A stretch of DNA of 55,859 nt from Alphaproteobacteria bacterium (GCA_016125135.1 WGMJ01000006.1:1-55859); one strand, 5' to 3'; shown: positions 33,239 through 42,246, counted from the stretch's first letter. The notes: generated by a model not told the origin, from the sequence alone. Made by a program: numbers and translations.

Positions 33239-34132
33239 ATGAAGAACGTCCGCGTCATTGCTGGTCCCACTGCTTCGGGTAAATCGGGCTTTGCGCTTGC
33301 AGAGGCGCAGCAGCACAACGGCGTTATTATTAATGCTGACTCACTTCAGCTTTATGAAGACCTCCCCATTTTGACAGCACGACCGACAGCTGAGGAAGAA
33401 GCGCTTGTACCGCATCGCTTATATGGATTCCTCGGGCCTGAGGAAAACATGAATGCGCAGAGCTGGGCAGAGGCTGCAATGGCGGAAATCAATGGGGCTT
33501 TAGCAGCAGGAAATACACCTTATCTTGTCGGCGGGACGGGCTTTTACTTGAAAACGCTTTTCGAAGGCCTCTCGCCCATCCCCGCAATCCCCGATGAAGT
33601 CCGTAGCGAGGTGACAACCCTCTACGAGAAAAACGGACTGTCTTGGTGCTATGAGGAGCTAGAGCGCGTGGACCCGCGCCGTGCCGAGATGCTGGCCCCG
33701 CCCGACAAACAACGTATATTGCGCTCGCTCGAGGTCTTCTATGCCACAGGCAAGCCTTTCTCACACTTCACGTCCCTCCCAAAAGAGAGGCTCTATCAAG
33801 GCCTTCATTTCGATGTGACGATTATTGCCCCTTCCGTTGAAATCCTCTACGCGAACTGTGATAAACGTTTTTTACATATGATTGATATAGGGGGTTGGGA
33901 TGAGGCCACCGAATTATACGGGCGGATTATGAATGGCGAGATCAGCCTCGAAGCGCCGATCACCCGCGCGCTTGGTTACGAGGAGATCCATCTCTGCCTT
34001 GAAGGGATACTTTCGCAGGAGGGGGCCATTAGCCGTGCCCAGCAAAAAACTAGAAACTATGCGAAGCGTCAAAATACATGGCTCAGAAATCAGATGAAAT
34101 CATGTGAAAATATTTCCGTAACTCTAAAATAA
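33239..34132 (+). CDS. miaA: tRNA dimethylallyltransferase
   Basis: A 297-residue enzyme that adds an isopentenyl group to adenosine 37 of tRNAs reading UNN codons. The P-loop is GPTASGKS (9-16). NADSLQLYEDLPILTARPT and VGGTGFYLKTLFEGLSPIP are the expected substrate motifs, and RNYAKRQNTWLRNQ near the C-terminus is also typical. In its product pathway MiaB would come next, but the related gene in this window is rimO. Length is as usual. It probably shares the degP transcript. Confidence 0.96.
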   Translation: MKNVRVIAGPTASGKSGFALAEAQQHNGVIINADSLQLYEDLPILTARPTAEEEALVPHRLYGFLGPEENMNAQSWAEAAMAEINGALAAGNTPYLVGGTGFYLKTLFEGLSPIPAIPDEVRSEVTTLYEKNGLSWCYEELERVDPRRAEMLAPPDKQRILRSLEVFYATGKPFSHFTSLPKERLYQGLHFDVTIIAPSVEILYANCDKRFLHMIDIGGWDEATELYGRIMNGEISLEAPITRALGYEEIHLCLEGILSQEGAISRAQQKTRNYAKRQNTWLRNQMKSCENISVTLK

Positions 34133-34309
34133 GCCTGTACGCGTCCTTGTATGTCTGTTCCTATATTATCGCAAAAACATTCAAAAACAGCTAAAATATT
34201 TGTGTTTTTCTCTATACACCCCATTGCTTTTTAACTTTTTCGGCCCATAAATATAAATCGAAGGAAGTTAACGCCCTTCATAACCCAAACCCCTAGTGGA
34301 GATTATAAA

Positions 34310-34576
34310 ATGAAAAAACTCGTTCTTCTTGCTGCTGTAGCTGCTCTTGTTGGCGCTCCTGTTGCTGGTGCTTTCGCTGAAGAAGCTGTAGCTGCTGCTG
34401 AAGCTCCTGCTGCTATGGAAGCCACACTGAAAGACGGTACAAAAGTATCTGTTGAAGGCGACCATGTATTCGTTGTTGGCGCTGATGGCACAAAAACAGC
34501 TGCTCCAGACGGCACACATGAGCTGGCTGATGGCACAACGCTTGAAACAAAAGACGGCGTTAAAGTAGCCCACTAA
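34310..34576 (+). CDS. Small secreted protein, unknown function
   Basis: An 88-residue protein with a clear signal peptide (about 1-22, cut near AFA) and an Ala-rich start. The mature part (about 35-88) is built of short strands with turn motifs such as LKDGTKVSV, VGADGTKTAAPDGTH and LADGTTLETKDGVKV, suggesting a small beta-sheet domain. It carries no Cys. GGAG lies 7 nt before the ATG and a strong terminator follows, so it is an independent unit. Heavy use of GCT and GAA codons suggests high expression. I do not recognise a family name. Confidence 0.8.
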   Translation: MKKLVLLAAVAALVGAPVAGAFAEEAVAAAEAPAAMEATLKDGTKVSVEGDHVFVVGADGTKTAAPDGTHELADGTTLETKDGVKVAH

Positions 34577-34602
34577 TTAAAGTTTTCTCTCCCCGAGAAG
34601 CG

Positions 34603-34635
34603 AAAAGCCTGCGCTCCCCCGCAGGCTTTTTATTT
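34603..34635 (+). terminator. Rho-independent terminator after the small secreted protein
   Basis: A 10-bp stem AAAAGCCTGC / GCAGGCTTTT with an 8-nt loop, followed by TTTTATTTT. It closes the transcript of the 88-residue protein. Confidence 0.9.
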
Positions 34636-34683
34636 TGCCGGTTTTTTGTTGAGAATGAGGCCCATACCCGATAACTTGCCCGC

Positions 34684-35985
34684 ATGACCCCGTCAGCCCG
34701 CATGCAGACCGTAATTGATATCCTTGAGAGGCTCGAGAACTCGCGCATACCTATGGATTCAACAATCGGCGACTTTATGCGCTTCCGCAAATATATCGGT
34801 GCAAAAGATCGCGCATGGATTGTTGAAACTGTTTACGGCATTGTGCGCCATAAAGCACGCATTGCTTACATACTTGAAAAAGCAGGGGCTGAAGATGCGC
34901 CGCGTAACAAGGCCCTTGTTTATCTAGCGGTTTTCAGGGAAACAAAAAACGATTCACTTGATGAATTTTTTACGGGCGGCAAATACGGCGCACCGGAACT
35001 CACTGATGAAGAACGTGCACTGCCTGCAAAGCCTGCGCCTGAATTTCCCGCCGCTGTTGATGTAGAATGCCCGCCCGAACATGAAGAGCGCTTGAAGAAA
35101 TTATTTGGCTCCTACTTCAAGGCGGAAATGCATGAATTTATTGAGGGTGCAACGCTTGATTTACGCACGAATTGCCTGAAAAGCGACCGCGCGAAACTGA
35201 AATCATTCCTTGAGTCTGACAAAATAAAAACAGATGAAACACCGTACTCACCATGGGGCTTGCGTGTGCAAGGTAAGGCATTCCTTTCCACCAGCAAGGC
35301 ATTTGTGAAAGGCTTCTTTGATATACAGGATGAAGGCTCGCAACTGATCGCCATAGCTTGTGACGCAAAACCTGGTATGCAAGTGCTTGATTATTGTGCG
35401 GGGGCAGGCGGTAAAACACTCGCCCTTGCGGGCGGCATGAAAAATAAAGGCCGTATTGTGGCGATGGATCTCGAGCCTGCGCGGCTTGAGAAAGCCCGCC
35501 CGCGCTTCAAGCGCGCAAGTGTTTCCGACATTATTGAAGTGCGTCCGCTTTCAGACGATAAGCAACGCAAATGGCTAAAGCGCCAGAAAGAAACATTTGA
35601 TGTTGTTCTGGCCGACGTCCCCTGCAGCGGAAGCGGCACATGGCGCAGAAACCCCGATATGCGCTGGCGCACTTACGGGCCGACACTTGAGGAACTAACA
35701 ATCATTCAGGCCGATATTCTTGATAGAACCGCACATGCTGTGAAAGTAGGTGGGCGGCTTGTTTATGCTACTTGTTCGCTTTTTGAAGAAGAAAACGAGA
35801 AACAGGTGCATGCCTTCTTGGCACGCCGCCCTGAATTCAAGCTTCTACCACTTGCCGAAGCGTGGCCTGCAGATCTGCAATGCCCGTGCAAGGGTGATTT
35901 TATGCGCCTGACACCGCGCCAACATAATACGGATGGTTTTTTTGCGGCGGTTCTTACCAAGTCTGTGGCCACTGAAAATAATTGA
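34684..35985 (+). CDS. RsmB/NOP2-family RNA cytosine-5 methyltransferase
   Basis: A 433-residue protein with a NusB-like start (MQTVIDILERL to VRHKARI) and a class I methyltransferase domain from about 215. SAM binding is by LDYCAGAGGKTLALA. The catalytic pair is the Cys in DVPCSGSGTWRRNPD and the Cys in YATCSLFEEEN. It modifies a cytosine of rRNA or tRNA; which one cannot be read. A second, more typical RsmB is encoded at 47328-48668, so this is the divergent paralogue found in many Alphaproteobacteria. It has no clear ribosome binding site. Confidence 0.92.
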   Translation: MTPSARMQTVIDILERLENSRIPMDSTIGDFMRFRKYIGAKDRAWIVETVYGIVRHKARIAYILEKAGAEDAPRNKALVYLAVFRETKNDSLDEFFTGGKYGAPELTDEERALPAKPAPEFPAAVDVECPPEHEERLKKLFGSYFKAEMHEFIEGATLDLRTNCLKSDRAKLKSFLESDKIKTDETPYSPWGLRVQGKAFLSTSKAFVKGFFDIQDEGSQLIAIACDAKPGMQVLDYCAGAGGKTLALAGGMKNKGRIVAMDLEPARLEKARPRFKRASVSDIIEVRPLSDDKQRKWLKRQKETFDVVLADVPCSGSGTWRRNPDMRWRTYGPTLEELTIIQADILDRTAHAVKVGGRLVYATCSLFEEENEKQVHAFLARRPEFKLLPLAEAWPADLQCPCKGDFMRLTPRQHNTDGFFAAVLTKSVATENN

Positions 35986-36008
35986 ATTCTTTGTACAGGA
36001 AATAATAA

Positions 36009-36410
36009 ATGCAATGGGACGTCAAAGAAGCGAAAAAATACGCGCGGGCTGGACAGCTTGAAGCGTGGATTGACTCCTATTTGAGGCAGAAAGACTGGCA
36101 AAACATTGAAATGGCGGAGGGGCTAAAAAAGGCACCGCGCATCTGGGAAGGACCCGTTCTTGTTTCGCTTAAAGATATCGTGCGCCATTGCGGGCCCGAA
36201 GAAACGATGGATTATAAAATCCGCCCTGATTGGTGGGAACACACGATCACCAACATGGCTACAGGATTTTCAGCCCCCGAAACATTACCACCCCTTATTT
36301 TGCAAAGAGTTGATAGTGTTTTGCATGCACGGGACGGCAATCACAGGATTGCCGCCGCGCAATTAAAAGGGTGGGAAGAATTATGGGCGCTGGTCTGGAT
36401 GAACACTTAA
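36009..36410 (+). CDS. Small protein with ParB-like domain
   Basis: A 133-residue protein whose C-terminal half carries HARDGNHRIAAAQLKGW (about 106-122), the DGxHR segment of the ParB/sulfiredoxin fold that binds nucleotides. No DNA-binding domain is attached. Its role is unknown, and partition is unlikely since parA is absent here. It follows the RsmB-family gene by 23 bp. The stop shares TTAA (36407-36410) with that of the converging metE. Confidence 0.75.
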   Translation: MQWDVKEAKKYARAGQLEAWIDSYLRQKDWQNIEMAEGLKKAPRIWEGPVLVSLKDIVRHCGPEETMDYKIRPDWWEHTITNMATGFSAPETLPPLILQRVDSVLHARDGNHRIAAAQLKGWEELWALVWMNT

Positions 36411-38701
36411 GCTGCTTTGCGGGCGTATTTGGCACGGGCGCGTTTGGCGCACTCCACCATGTTCTCCAATGCAGCTTTGGTTTCTTTCCAGCCACGGGTT
36501 TTTAAACCGCAGTCAGGGTTTACCCAGATCTGGTCAACATTCAGTACCTTCACGGCCTTATCAAGGAGTGCATCCATTTCCTCTGTCGGTGGTACGCGCG
36601 GGCTATGAATATCGTAAACGCCAGGGCCGATTTCGTTCGGGTATTTATAGGTCACGAAAGCTTCCAGCAGTTCCATTTGCGAGCGGCTTGTCTCGATTGA
36701 AATCACATCCGCATCCATTTCACCTATCGAGCCGATAATATCGTTAAACTCGGCATAACACATGTGAGTGTGGATTTGCGTTGTATCTTTCACGCATGCT
36801 GCGGAAAGACGGAAGGAATCAACCGCCCAACGCAAATATGCCTGCCAATCAGCGCGGCGCAGTGGCAAACCTTCGCGCACTGCAGGCTCGTCAATTTGAA
36901 TCACCGTGATACCGGCCTTCTCGAGGTCAGCCACCTCATCACGGATCGCAAGACCAATCTGCTTTGCGGTTGTTTCACGTGGTTGATCGTCACGCACAAA
37001 TGACCAGCAAAGAATTGTGATCGGGCCTGTGAGCATCCCCTTCATCGGGCGCTTGGTGAGTGACTGTGCGAAAGAGGACCATTTCACCGTCATCGGTGTT
37101 GGACGCGATACATCACCGAAAATGATCGGCGGCTTCACATAGCGTGAACCGTATGACTGCACCCAGCCATTTTGCGTGAAAGCAAAACCTGAAAGCTGTT
37201 CGCCGAAATATTCGACCATGTCATTACGTTCAGCCTCGCCATGCACCAGCACATCGATATCGGCTTCTTCCTGATAGCGCACAACCAGCTCAATCTCCTT
37301 CTTCATCGCCGCTTCGTAATCAGCGTCGCTTAATGTGCCACTCTTATTGGCAGCACGCGCCTCGCGGATTTCTGTTGTTTGCGGGAAAGAACCGATGGTT
37401 GTTGTCGGGAAATCGGGCAATTTCAATGCGGCATGCTGCACGCCTTTGCGTTTGCTAAACGGCGACGCACGCTCAAACATCGCAGGCTTGATATCAGCTG
37501 TGCGTGTTTTTACTGCGTTATTGTGAATACGTGGAGACGCTTTACGTGACGCCGCTGCTGCATCAGATGCGGCAAGTATATCCTTGATAGCACTCTCGCC
37601 CTCGTTGACAGCCTTGGTAATGGCTGCAATTTCAGCAAGTTTTTGTTTTGCAAAAGCTAGCCAGCCTTTCAGTTCAGCGTCCAGCTTTTTCTCATTATCA
37701 AGGTCGATCGGGCTATGAAGCATTGCGCAAGAAGGCGCAACAAACACGCGATCGCTTCCTAGTTTTGCAACAGCTTTTTTCACTGTTTCAATGGATGTAC
37801 GCAAATCATTGCGCCAGATATTGCGGCCATCAACAACGCCCACCGAGAGAATTTTATCAGCCGGGAAATTTTTCAGCGCTTCTTCAAGCTGGGCTGGGGC
37901 ACGGCGCAAATCAAGATGAAGACCAGCAACAGGCAAGCCAAGTGCTGTGTCCATATTATCGCGCAAGCCATCAAAATAGGTGGTCAGCATGATTTTCAGG
38001 TTCGGCACTGCTGTCGCAATCATTTTATAAGCCGTTTTCATGGCATCGCGGTAGCGATCTTCCAGATCCAGCGCGAGACATGGTTCATCCATTTGCACCC
38101 ATTCAGCGCCCATAGATTCAAGCTTTTTGAGCACTTCGATATAAACTTGTACAGCACCAAGAACGAGTGTACAGCGGCAGAAATCCTGCCCTGTTTTTTT
38201 CTTCGCCATCTTCAGGAACGTGATAGGCCCCACAAGAACGGGGCGCGCAGGAATGCTTTGTGCTTTTGCCTCTGCAAATTCATCAAATATCTTGGTTGAA
38301 GAAAGCTTGAAAGCCTGCCCCTCTTCAAGCTCGGGGACGATATAGTGATAGTTTGTATCAAACCATTTTGTCATTTCCATCGCGCCGACTTTGGCATTGC
38401 CACGCGCCATCGAGAAAAAGGTTTCAAGGCTCACCATGCCGCCATCCCATTCATACCGCTCGGGCACAACACCGAGAAGTGTGCACATATCAAGCATATG
38501 ATCGTAGTAAGAAAAATCGTTACAAGGGATGTGGCTGAGACCCGCTGCTTTTTGTAATTGCCAGTGGCGTGCACGAAGCTCCGTACCTGTTTTCAATAAA
38601 TCTTCTTTGGATGTTTCACCCTTCCAGAAGCTCTCAAGCGCTTTCTTCAGTTCGCGTTTTGCGCCAATGCGCGGGAAGCCAAGATTTGTTGCTAAAACCA
38701 T
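36407..38701 (-). CDS. metE: Cobalamin-independent methionine synthase
   Basis: A 764-residue enzyme that transfers the methyl group of 5-methyltetrahydrofolate (polyglutamate) to homocysteine. Both TIM-barrel halves are present: MVLATNLGFPRIGAKRELKKALE opens the first, and FPTTTIGSFPQT opens the second near 430. Zinc ligands are in HTHMCYAEF and NPDCGLKTRG (Cys 731). AAAGGA precedes the ATG. It lies 45 bp after metF, the enzyme making its folate substrate, so the two form an operon. Because MetE needs no B12, the cell can make methionine without that cofactor. Confidence 0.97.
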   Translation of the reverse strand: MVLATNLGFPRIGAKRELKKALESFWKGETSKEDLLKTGTELRARHWQLQKAAGLSHIPCNDFSYYDHMLDMCTLLGVVPERYEWDGGMVSLETFFSMARGNAKVGAMEMTKWFDTNYHYIVPELEEGQAFKLSSTKIFDEFAEAKAQSIPARPVLVGPITFLKMAKKKTGQDFCRCTLVLGAVQVYIEVLKKLESMGAEWVQMDEPCLALDLEDRYRDAMKTAYKMIATAVPNLKIMLTTYFDGLRDNMDTALGLPVAGLHLDLRRAPAQLEEALKNFPADKILSVGVVDGRNIWRNDLRTSIETVKKAVAKLGSDRVFVAPSCAMLHSPIDLDNEKKLDAELKGWLAFAKQKLAEIAAITKAVNEGESAIKDILAASDAAAASRKASPRIHNNAVKTRTADIKPAMFERASPFSKRKGVQHAALKLPDFPTTTIGSFPQTTEIREARAANKSGTLSDADYEAAMKKEIELVVRYQEEADIDVLVHGEAERNDMVEYFGEQLSGFAFTQNGWVQSYGSRYVKPPIIFGDVSRPTPMTVKWSSFAQSLTKRPMKGMLTGPITILCWSFVRDDQPRETTAKQIGLAIRDEVADLEKAGITVIQIDEPAVREGLPLRRADWQAYLRWAVDSFRLSAACVKDTTQIHTHMCYAEFNDIIGSIGEMDADVISIETSRSQMELLEAFVTYKYPNEIGPGVYDIHSPRVPPTEEMDALLDKAVKVLNVDQIWVNPDCGLKTRGWKETKAALENMVECAKRARAKYARKAA

Positions 38702-38746
38702 GCGTTTTTCCTTTATTTATAGGGGTTTATGATAAAACGGTTATGC

Positions 38747-39616
38747 CTATCTGTCTACCTTACAACAGCTGCAAGCACTCATTTTTTCGTCATTTCCGAG
38801 AGCTGGAACAATGATATCAGCACGGTTGAGTGTATAGAGATGGATATGTTTAACGCCACCACCCTTCAGGTCGTGCACCTGCTGCTGTAAAAGCCTTATT
38901 GACGCCTCGTGCATGGCCTCAGCGTTATCCTGCAAAGGCTCGAAAATCGTATGGATATGCGAAGGCACATCCGTTTGACAAGCCGCGGCAAAGCGTAGCA
39001 TTTTCTGGTAATCAAGGATCGGTAAAATACCCGGCACCAAATTTGTTTGAACGCCTGCGGCTGTAAGCTTGTCACGAAAACGGAAAAATACATCTGCATC
39101 AAAAAAGAATTGCGTAATTGCACGCGCGGCCCCTGCTTCGCATTTATTTTTTAGATGTGTAATATCAGCTTCTAATGAAGCGGCGTCAGGGTGTTTCTCG
39201 GGGTAAGCACCAACACTGATATCAAAAGGGTGAAGCTTTAGCAGCGCTTCAATAAAAGCGGGCGTTGAGGGGTAATAATCAGCAGTTTTGAAGTCAGAAA
39301 AGTTTTTATCTTTTGGCACGTCACCACGAAGCGCTACAACGCGCCTAATGCCCGCTACCCATAATTGATGCGCATATTCTTCCAGCTCACGAATGGGCGT
39401 TGATATGTATGATAAATGCGCGGCTGTTTCGCAGCCCGTTTCACGTTGCAAGGCTGTTGCGGTTTTCAAGGTGCCGTCTTTTGTGCTGCCGCCTGCCCCG
39501 TAAGTGCACGTAACAAAAGCGGGATCAAGTTCTTCTACCATATATTGTGCAGCCTTGATGAGGAGCTGGCTTTGCTCCTCCGATTTCGGGGGGAAGAATT
39601 CAAGTGAAAAGTCCAT
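38747..39616 (-). CDS. metF: Methylenetetrahydrofolate reductase
   Basis: A 289-residue flavoenzyme that makes 5-methyltetrahydrofolate for MetE. SLEFFPPKS near the N-terminus holds the catalytic Glu 6. Later motifs are VTCTYGAGGS, AHLSYI and VVALRGDVP, and QFFFDADVFFRF is the folate site. Two ATGs stand in tandem; I take the one at 39616, because AAGG lies 6 nt ahead, while 39619 is possible. The Cys-rich end SACSCCKVD is unusual. It is first in an operon with metE. No SAM riboswitch is visible in the 113 bp before it. Confidence 0.95.
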   Translation of the reverse strand: MDFSLEFFPPKSEEQSQLLIKAAQYMVEELDPAFVTCTYGAGGSTKDGTLKTATALQRETGCETAAHLSYISTPIRELEEYAHQLWVAGIRRVVALRGDVPKDKNFSDFKTADYYPSTPAFIEALLKLHPFDISVGAYPEKHPDAASLEADITHLKNKCEAGAARAITQFFFDADVFFRFRDKLTAAGVQTNLVPGILPILDYQKMLRFAAACQTDVPSHIHTIFEPLQDNAEAMHEASIRLLQQQVHDLKGGGVKHIHLYTLNRADIIVPALGNDEKMSACSCCKVDR

Positions 39617-39694
39617 CATAGGGCCTTCATTATGCCTATAAATGGTAAACGAATTCAGATAGATAGCCAGAAAAAAATGCCTGTACGCAAGAGG

Positions 39695-39723
39695 TTGAAA
39701 CCCCTTTGAATGAGGCATATATT
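39695..39723 (+). promoter_or_regulatory. Promoter of the M16 peptidase gene
   Basis: TTGAAA (39695-39700), a 17-nt spacer and TATATT (39718-39723). The ATG at 39730 lies 7 bases past the -10 box, at the expected transcription start, so the mRNA is probably leaderless. A dyad TGAAT-N9-ATTCA (39707-39725) overlaps the -10 box and may bind a regulator. Confidence 0.55.
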
Positions 39724-39729
39724 CACTAA

Positions 39730-40989
39730 ATGTCGATTCAAATCTCTACGCTTTCAAGCGGCTTACGCATAATCACCGACCCGATAGACAATGTGGAAAG
39801 TGTTGCCATTGGCATCTACGCCGCTGTTGGCACCCGCCATGAAGATATGCCCGAGAACGGCATCGCGCACATGGTTGAACATATGCTGTTTAAAGGCACG
39901 CCCACACGTAGCGCCAAAGATATCGTGGATATTATTGAAGGGGCTGGTGGTCATATGAATGCCTACACAAGCCGTGAGGTTACGTCATACCATATTCATT
40001 GCCTCAAAGAGCAAGCGCCACTTGCACTCGAAATTCTCTCCGATATGGTGCAGAACCCGACAATGCCGGAGGATGAAATTTCACGTGAGCGCAATGTTAT
40101 TCTGCAAGAAATCGGCATGGTCAATGACAGCCCTGATGAGCTTGTCTTTGACCTGTTTCAGGAAAATGCCTTTCCTGGCCAAGCACTGGGCGCACCGATT
40201 TTAGGGCGCGAAAATATTATCCGTGCCCTGTCCCGCGAGCAGATGATGCATTACGTGCAGACCCACTATGCCGCCGATAATATTGTTGTTTCGGCGGCAG
40301 GTAATGTTTGCCATGACGATATTGTTCTTTGGGCCGAGAAATTTTTCAGGAATCTACCAGAAAAACATTCAAGCGGTACAACCGCTGCCCGCTATAAGGG
40401 CGGCGAAATGCGGATCGAGCGCAAGCTCGAGCAAGCGCATATCGTACTAGGCTTCGAGGGCATGGGGCGTGACAGCAAGCGTGTCGATGCGGTACGCGCG
40501 CTTTCCATGGTACTAGGCGGCGGTATGTCGTCACGCCTCTTTCAGGAAATCCGTGAGAAGCGTGGGCTGGCTTATTCGGTTTATAGTTTTCAGTACCCTT
40601 ATGCTGATTCAGGCCTTTTCGGTATTTATGCAGGGACGGATCCGGAACGCTTGCAAGAACTTGTACCGGCCATTACTGATGTTTTGCGCGGCCTTGCCGA
40701 TACGTTGGCTGATGAGGAGATTGTGAAAGCCAAAACCTTGATGCGTAGTAATTTCCTGATGAGTCGCGAAAGCATGATGACGCGCGCCGACCAGCAGGCA
40801 AAGCATTTGCTACACTTTGGTAAAGCGCTGGATGTCCAGAAACGCCTACAGAAAATAGAAGCACTTGATCGTCACGCCATCATTCAAGCAGCAAATGATA
40901 TTTTCGTGCGCCCACCCACTTTAACAGCACTTGGCCCGGTGAGCGCACTGGAGCCTTACGATAAAATCGAGAAACGTCTGGCGGCATAA
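39730..40989 (+). CDS. M16-family zinc peptidase (processing-peptidase-like)
   Basis: A 419-residue pitrilysin-family protease, close relative of the mitochondrial processing peptidase beta subunit. The inverted zinc motif is HMVEH (47-51), with the distal ligand Glu 127 in RNVILQEI. The glycine-rich loop GGGMSSRLFQEIREKRGLAYSV is present. Bacterial members act on short or signal peptides; the substrate here is unknown. It has no signal peptide. The GNAT gene starts one base after its stop. No Shine-Dalgarno site precedes the ATG, in line with a leaderless transcript. Confidence 0.95.
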   Translation: MSIQISTLSSGLRIITDPIDNVESVAIGIYAAVGTRHEDMPENGIAHMVEHMLFKGTPTRSAKDIVDIIEGAGGHMNAYTSREVTSYHIHCLKEQAPLALEILSDMVQNPTMPEDEISRERNVILQEIGMVNDSPDELVFDLFQENAFPGQALGAPILGRENIIRALSREQMMHYVQTHYAADNIVVSAAGNVCHDDIVLWAEKFFRNLPEKHSSGTTAARYKGGEMRIERKLEQAHIVLGFEGMGRDSKRVDAVRALSMVLGGGMSSRLFQEIREKRGLAYSVYSFQYPYADSGLFGIYAGTDPERLQELVPAITDVLRGLADTLADEEIVKAKTLMRSNFLMSRESMMTRADQQAKHLLHFGKALDVQKRLQKIEALDRHAIIQAANDIFVRPPTLTALGPVSALEPYDKIEKRLAA

Positions 40990-40990
40990 A

Positions 40991-41572
40991 ATGAGCGCGG
41001 ATAAAACCATTCCGCATAAAACACTTTTATTCCCGCCCCTTTTGTTGCAAGGGCCGCGCGTGAATATAAGGCCGCCATGTAGCGACGATAAGCACCATTG
41101 GTTGAGTGTCCGGGCAGAAAACCGTGCCTATCTGGAACCTTTTGAACCACGCTGGGAAACTGACTGCCTGACCGAGCAATATTTTTCCCGCCGCATTGGT
41201 TTTCAGAGTGCTGACTGGTGGGCTGACCGCCATTATGCACTTTATATTGAAGAAGCTAAAACAGCTGCACTTATTGGCGGGATTAATTTAAACTATATTG
41301 CCCGTGGCTCGGCCCAGTTTTGTTCACTGGGTTACTGGATTGCCGAGAGCCGACAGGGGCAAGGCTTGATGCAGGAAAGCCTCTCGTTGGTGCTGGACTG
41401 GGCGAACAGGGGCCTGAAACTGCGGCGCATCAATGCCGCGACTCTACTTGATAATGGGCGCAGCCAGCGCCTGTTGGAAAGACTGGGCTTCCAGCATGAG
41501 GGTATGGCCCCGAAATATCTTGAAATTAACGGCGAGTGGCAGGATCATTTGCTTTTTGGCAAAGTTTTCTAG
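40991..41572 (+). CDS. GNAT-family N-acetyltransferase (RimJ-like)
   Basis: A 193-residue acetyltransferase. The acetyl-CoA loop is in SRQGQGLMQESL, and the segments VNIRPPCSDDKHHWLSVRAENRAYLEPFEP and RINAATLLDNGRSQRLLERLGFQHEG place it with the RimJ/RimL group that acetylates protein N-termini. The exact target cannot be read. It probably shares the transcript of the M16 peptidase. The four bases CTAG (41569-41572) supply its stop and that of the converging YqgE gene. Confidence 0.88.
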   Translation: MSADKTIPHKTLLFPPLLLQGPRVNIRPPCSDDKHHWLSVRAENRAYLEPFEPRWETDCLTEQYFSRRIGFQSADWWADRHYALYIEEAKTAALIGGINLNYIARGSAQFCSLGYWIAESRQGQGLMQESLSLVLDWANRGLKLRRINAATLLDNGRSQRLLERLGFQHEGMAPKYLEINGEWQDHLLFGKVF

Positions 41573-42150
41573 GCATTTCCAGCACTACCAAGTAGCGCTG
41601 GGTCAATGCCGAGCGCTGCCATGGTCGCATCCCATTTATCAAAGAGCGGCGTGTCATAAACTATGGCAGTGCTCGCTTCTGCCACAAGCCAGACATTTTT
41701 CTGCAATTCATCTTCCAGCTGACCTGCTGTCCAGCCCGCATAGCCCATGGCGAATATATATTTTTGTGGGCCATCACCCTCGGCCAGTGCCTTGATGGCC
41801 TGTAATGTACCAGTCATAGAAAATTCAGGCGTAATGGCCGTTGTGTCATGCTGCTTATAATCATTCGTATGAAGTAGAAATCCGCGTGTGCGCTCGACCG
41901 GACCACCACTGAGGATAGGCGTGGAGAGCATTGTTTCATCCAGCAGTACCGTCCCCTGCGGCTCGATTTTGAGTTGGTCAAGCAAGCGGCGAAATTCCCA
42001 CCCCGGTAAGGGATGATTGATGGTAATGCCCATTGCACCCGTTTCGTCATGCGTACAAATGAAAATGACCGCTTTCTCGAAACGCTCGTCATCAATCTGC
42101 GGCATCGCAAGAAGCAGTTTGCCTTTCAGGCTCGGGAATTCTGTACTCAT
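41569..42150 (-). CDS. YqgE/AlgH family protein
   Basis: A 193-residue member of DUF179. The typical start LKGKLLLAMPQIDDERFEKAVIFICTHDETGAMGITIN and the segment SGGPVERTRGFLLH are both present. The function of the family is not settled. A GNAT gene converges on it, and the bidirectional terminator at 42191-42218 separates it from the autotransporter gene upstream on the same strand. No clear ribosome binding site precedes the ATG. Confidence 0.94.
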   Translation of the reverse strand: MSTEFPSLKGKLLLAMPQIDDERFEKAVIFICTHDETGAMGITINHPLPGWEFRRLLDQLKIEPQGTVLLDETMLSTPILSGGPVERTRGFLLHTNDYKQHDTTAITPEFSMTGTLQAIKALAEGDGPQKYIFAMGYAGWTAGQLEDELQKNVWLVAEASTAIVYDTPLFDKWDATMAALGIDPALLGSAGNA

Positions 42151-42190
42151 GCCTAATTAACTAGCATTTTTCCCCGAATAGGCAAAAACA

Positions 42191-42218
42191 AAAAAGCCCC
42201 TCAAAAGAGGGGCTTTTT
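42191..42218 (-). terminator. Rho-independent terminator after the autotransporter gene
   Basis: A perfect 12-bp stem AAAAAGCCCCTC / GAGGGGCTTTTT with a four-base loop. On the minus strand it is followed by further T residues. It lies 29 nt past the autotransporter stop and is symmetrical enough to work in both directions. Confidence 0.92.
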
Positions 42219-42246
42219 GTTAAATCTCATGGCCTAAGCCATCAGA

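Noticed and set aside
34268-34573. Minus-strand frames opposite the small secreted protein
   Set aside because: They arise from its repeated Ala and Glu codons; the sense frame has ribosome binding site, signal peptide and terminator.
36009-36410. ParB-like protein as part of a partition system or an origin
   Set aside because: No parA, no parS-like inverted repeats and no helix-turn-helix domain; it is only the small nucleotide-binding fold.
39617-39729. Possible SAM riboswitch before metF
   Set aside because: I looked for the conserved SAM-II type core and pseudoknot elements and found no convincing match.
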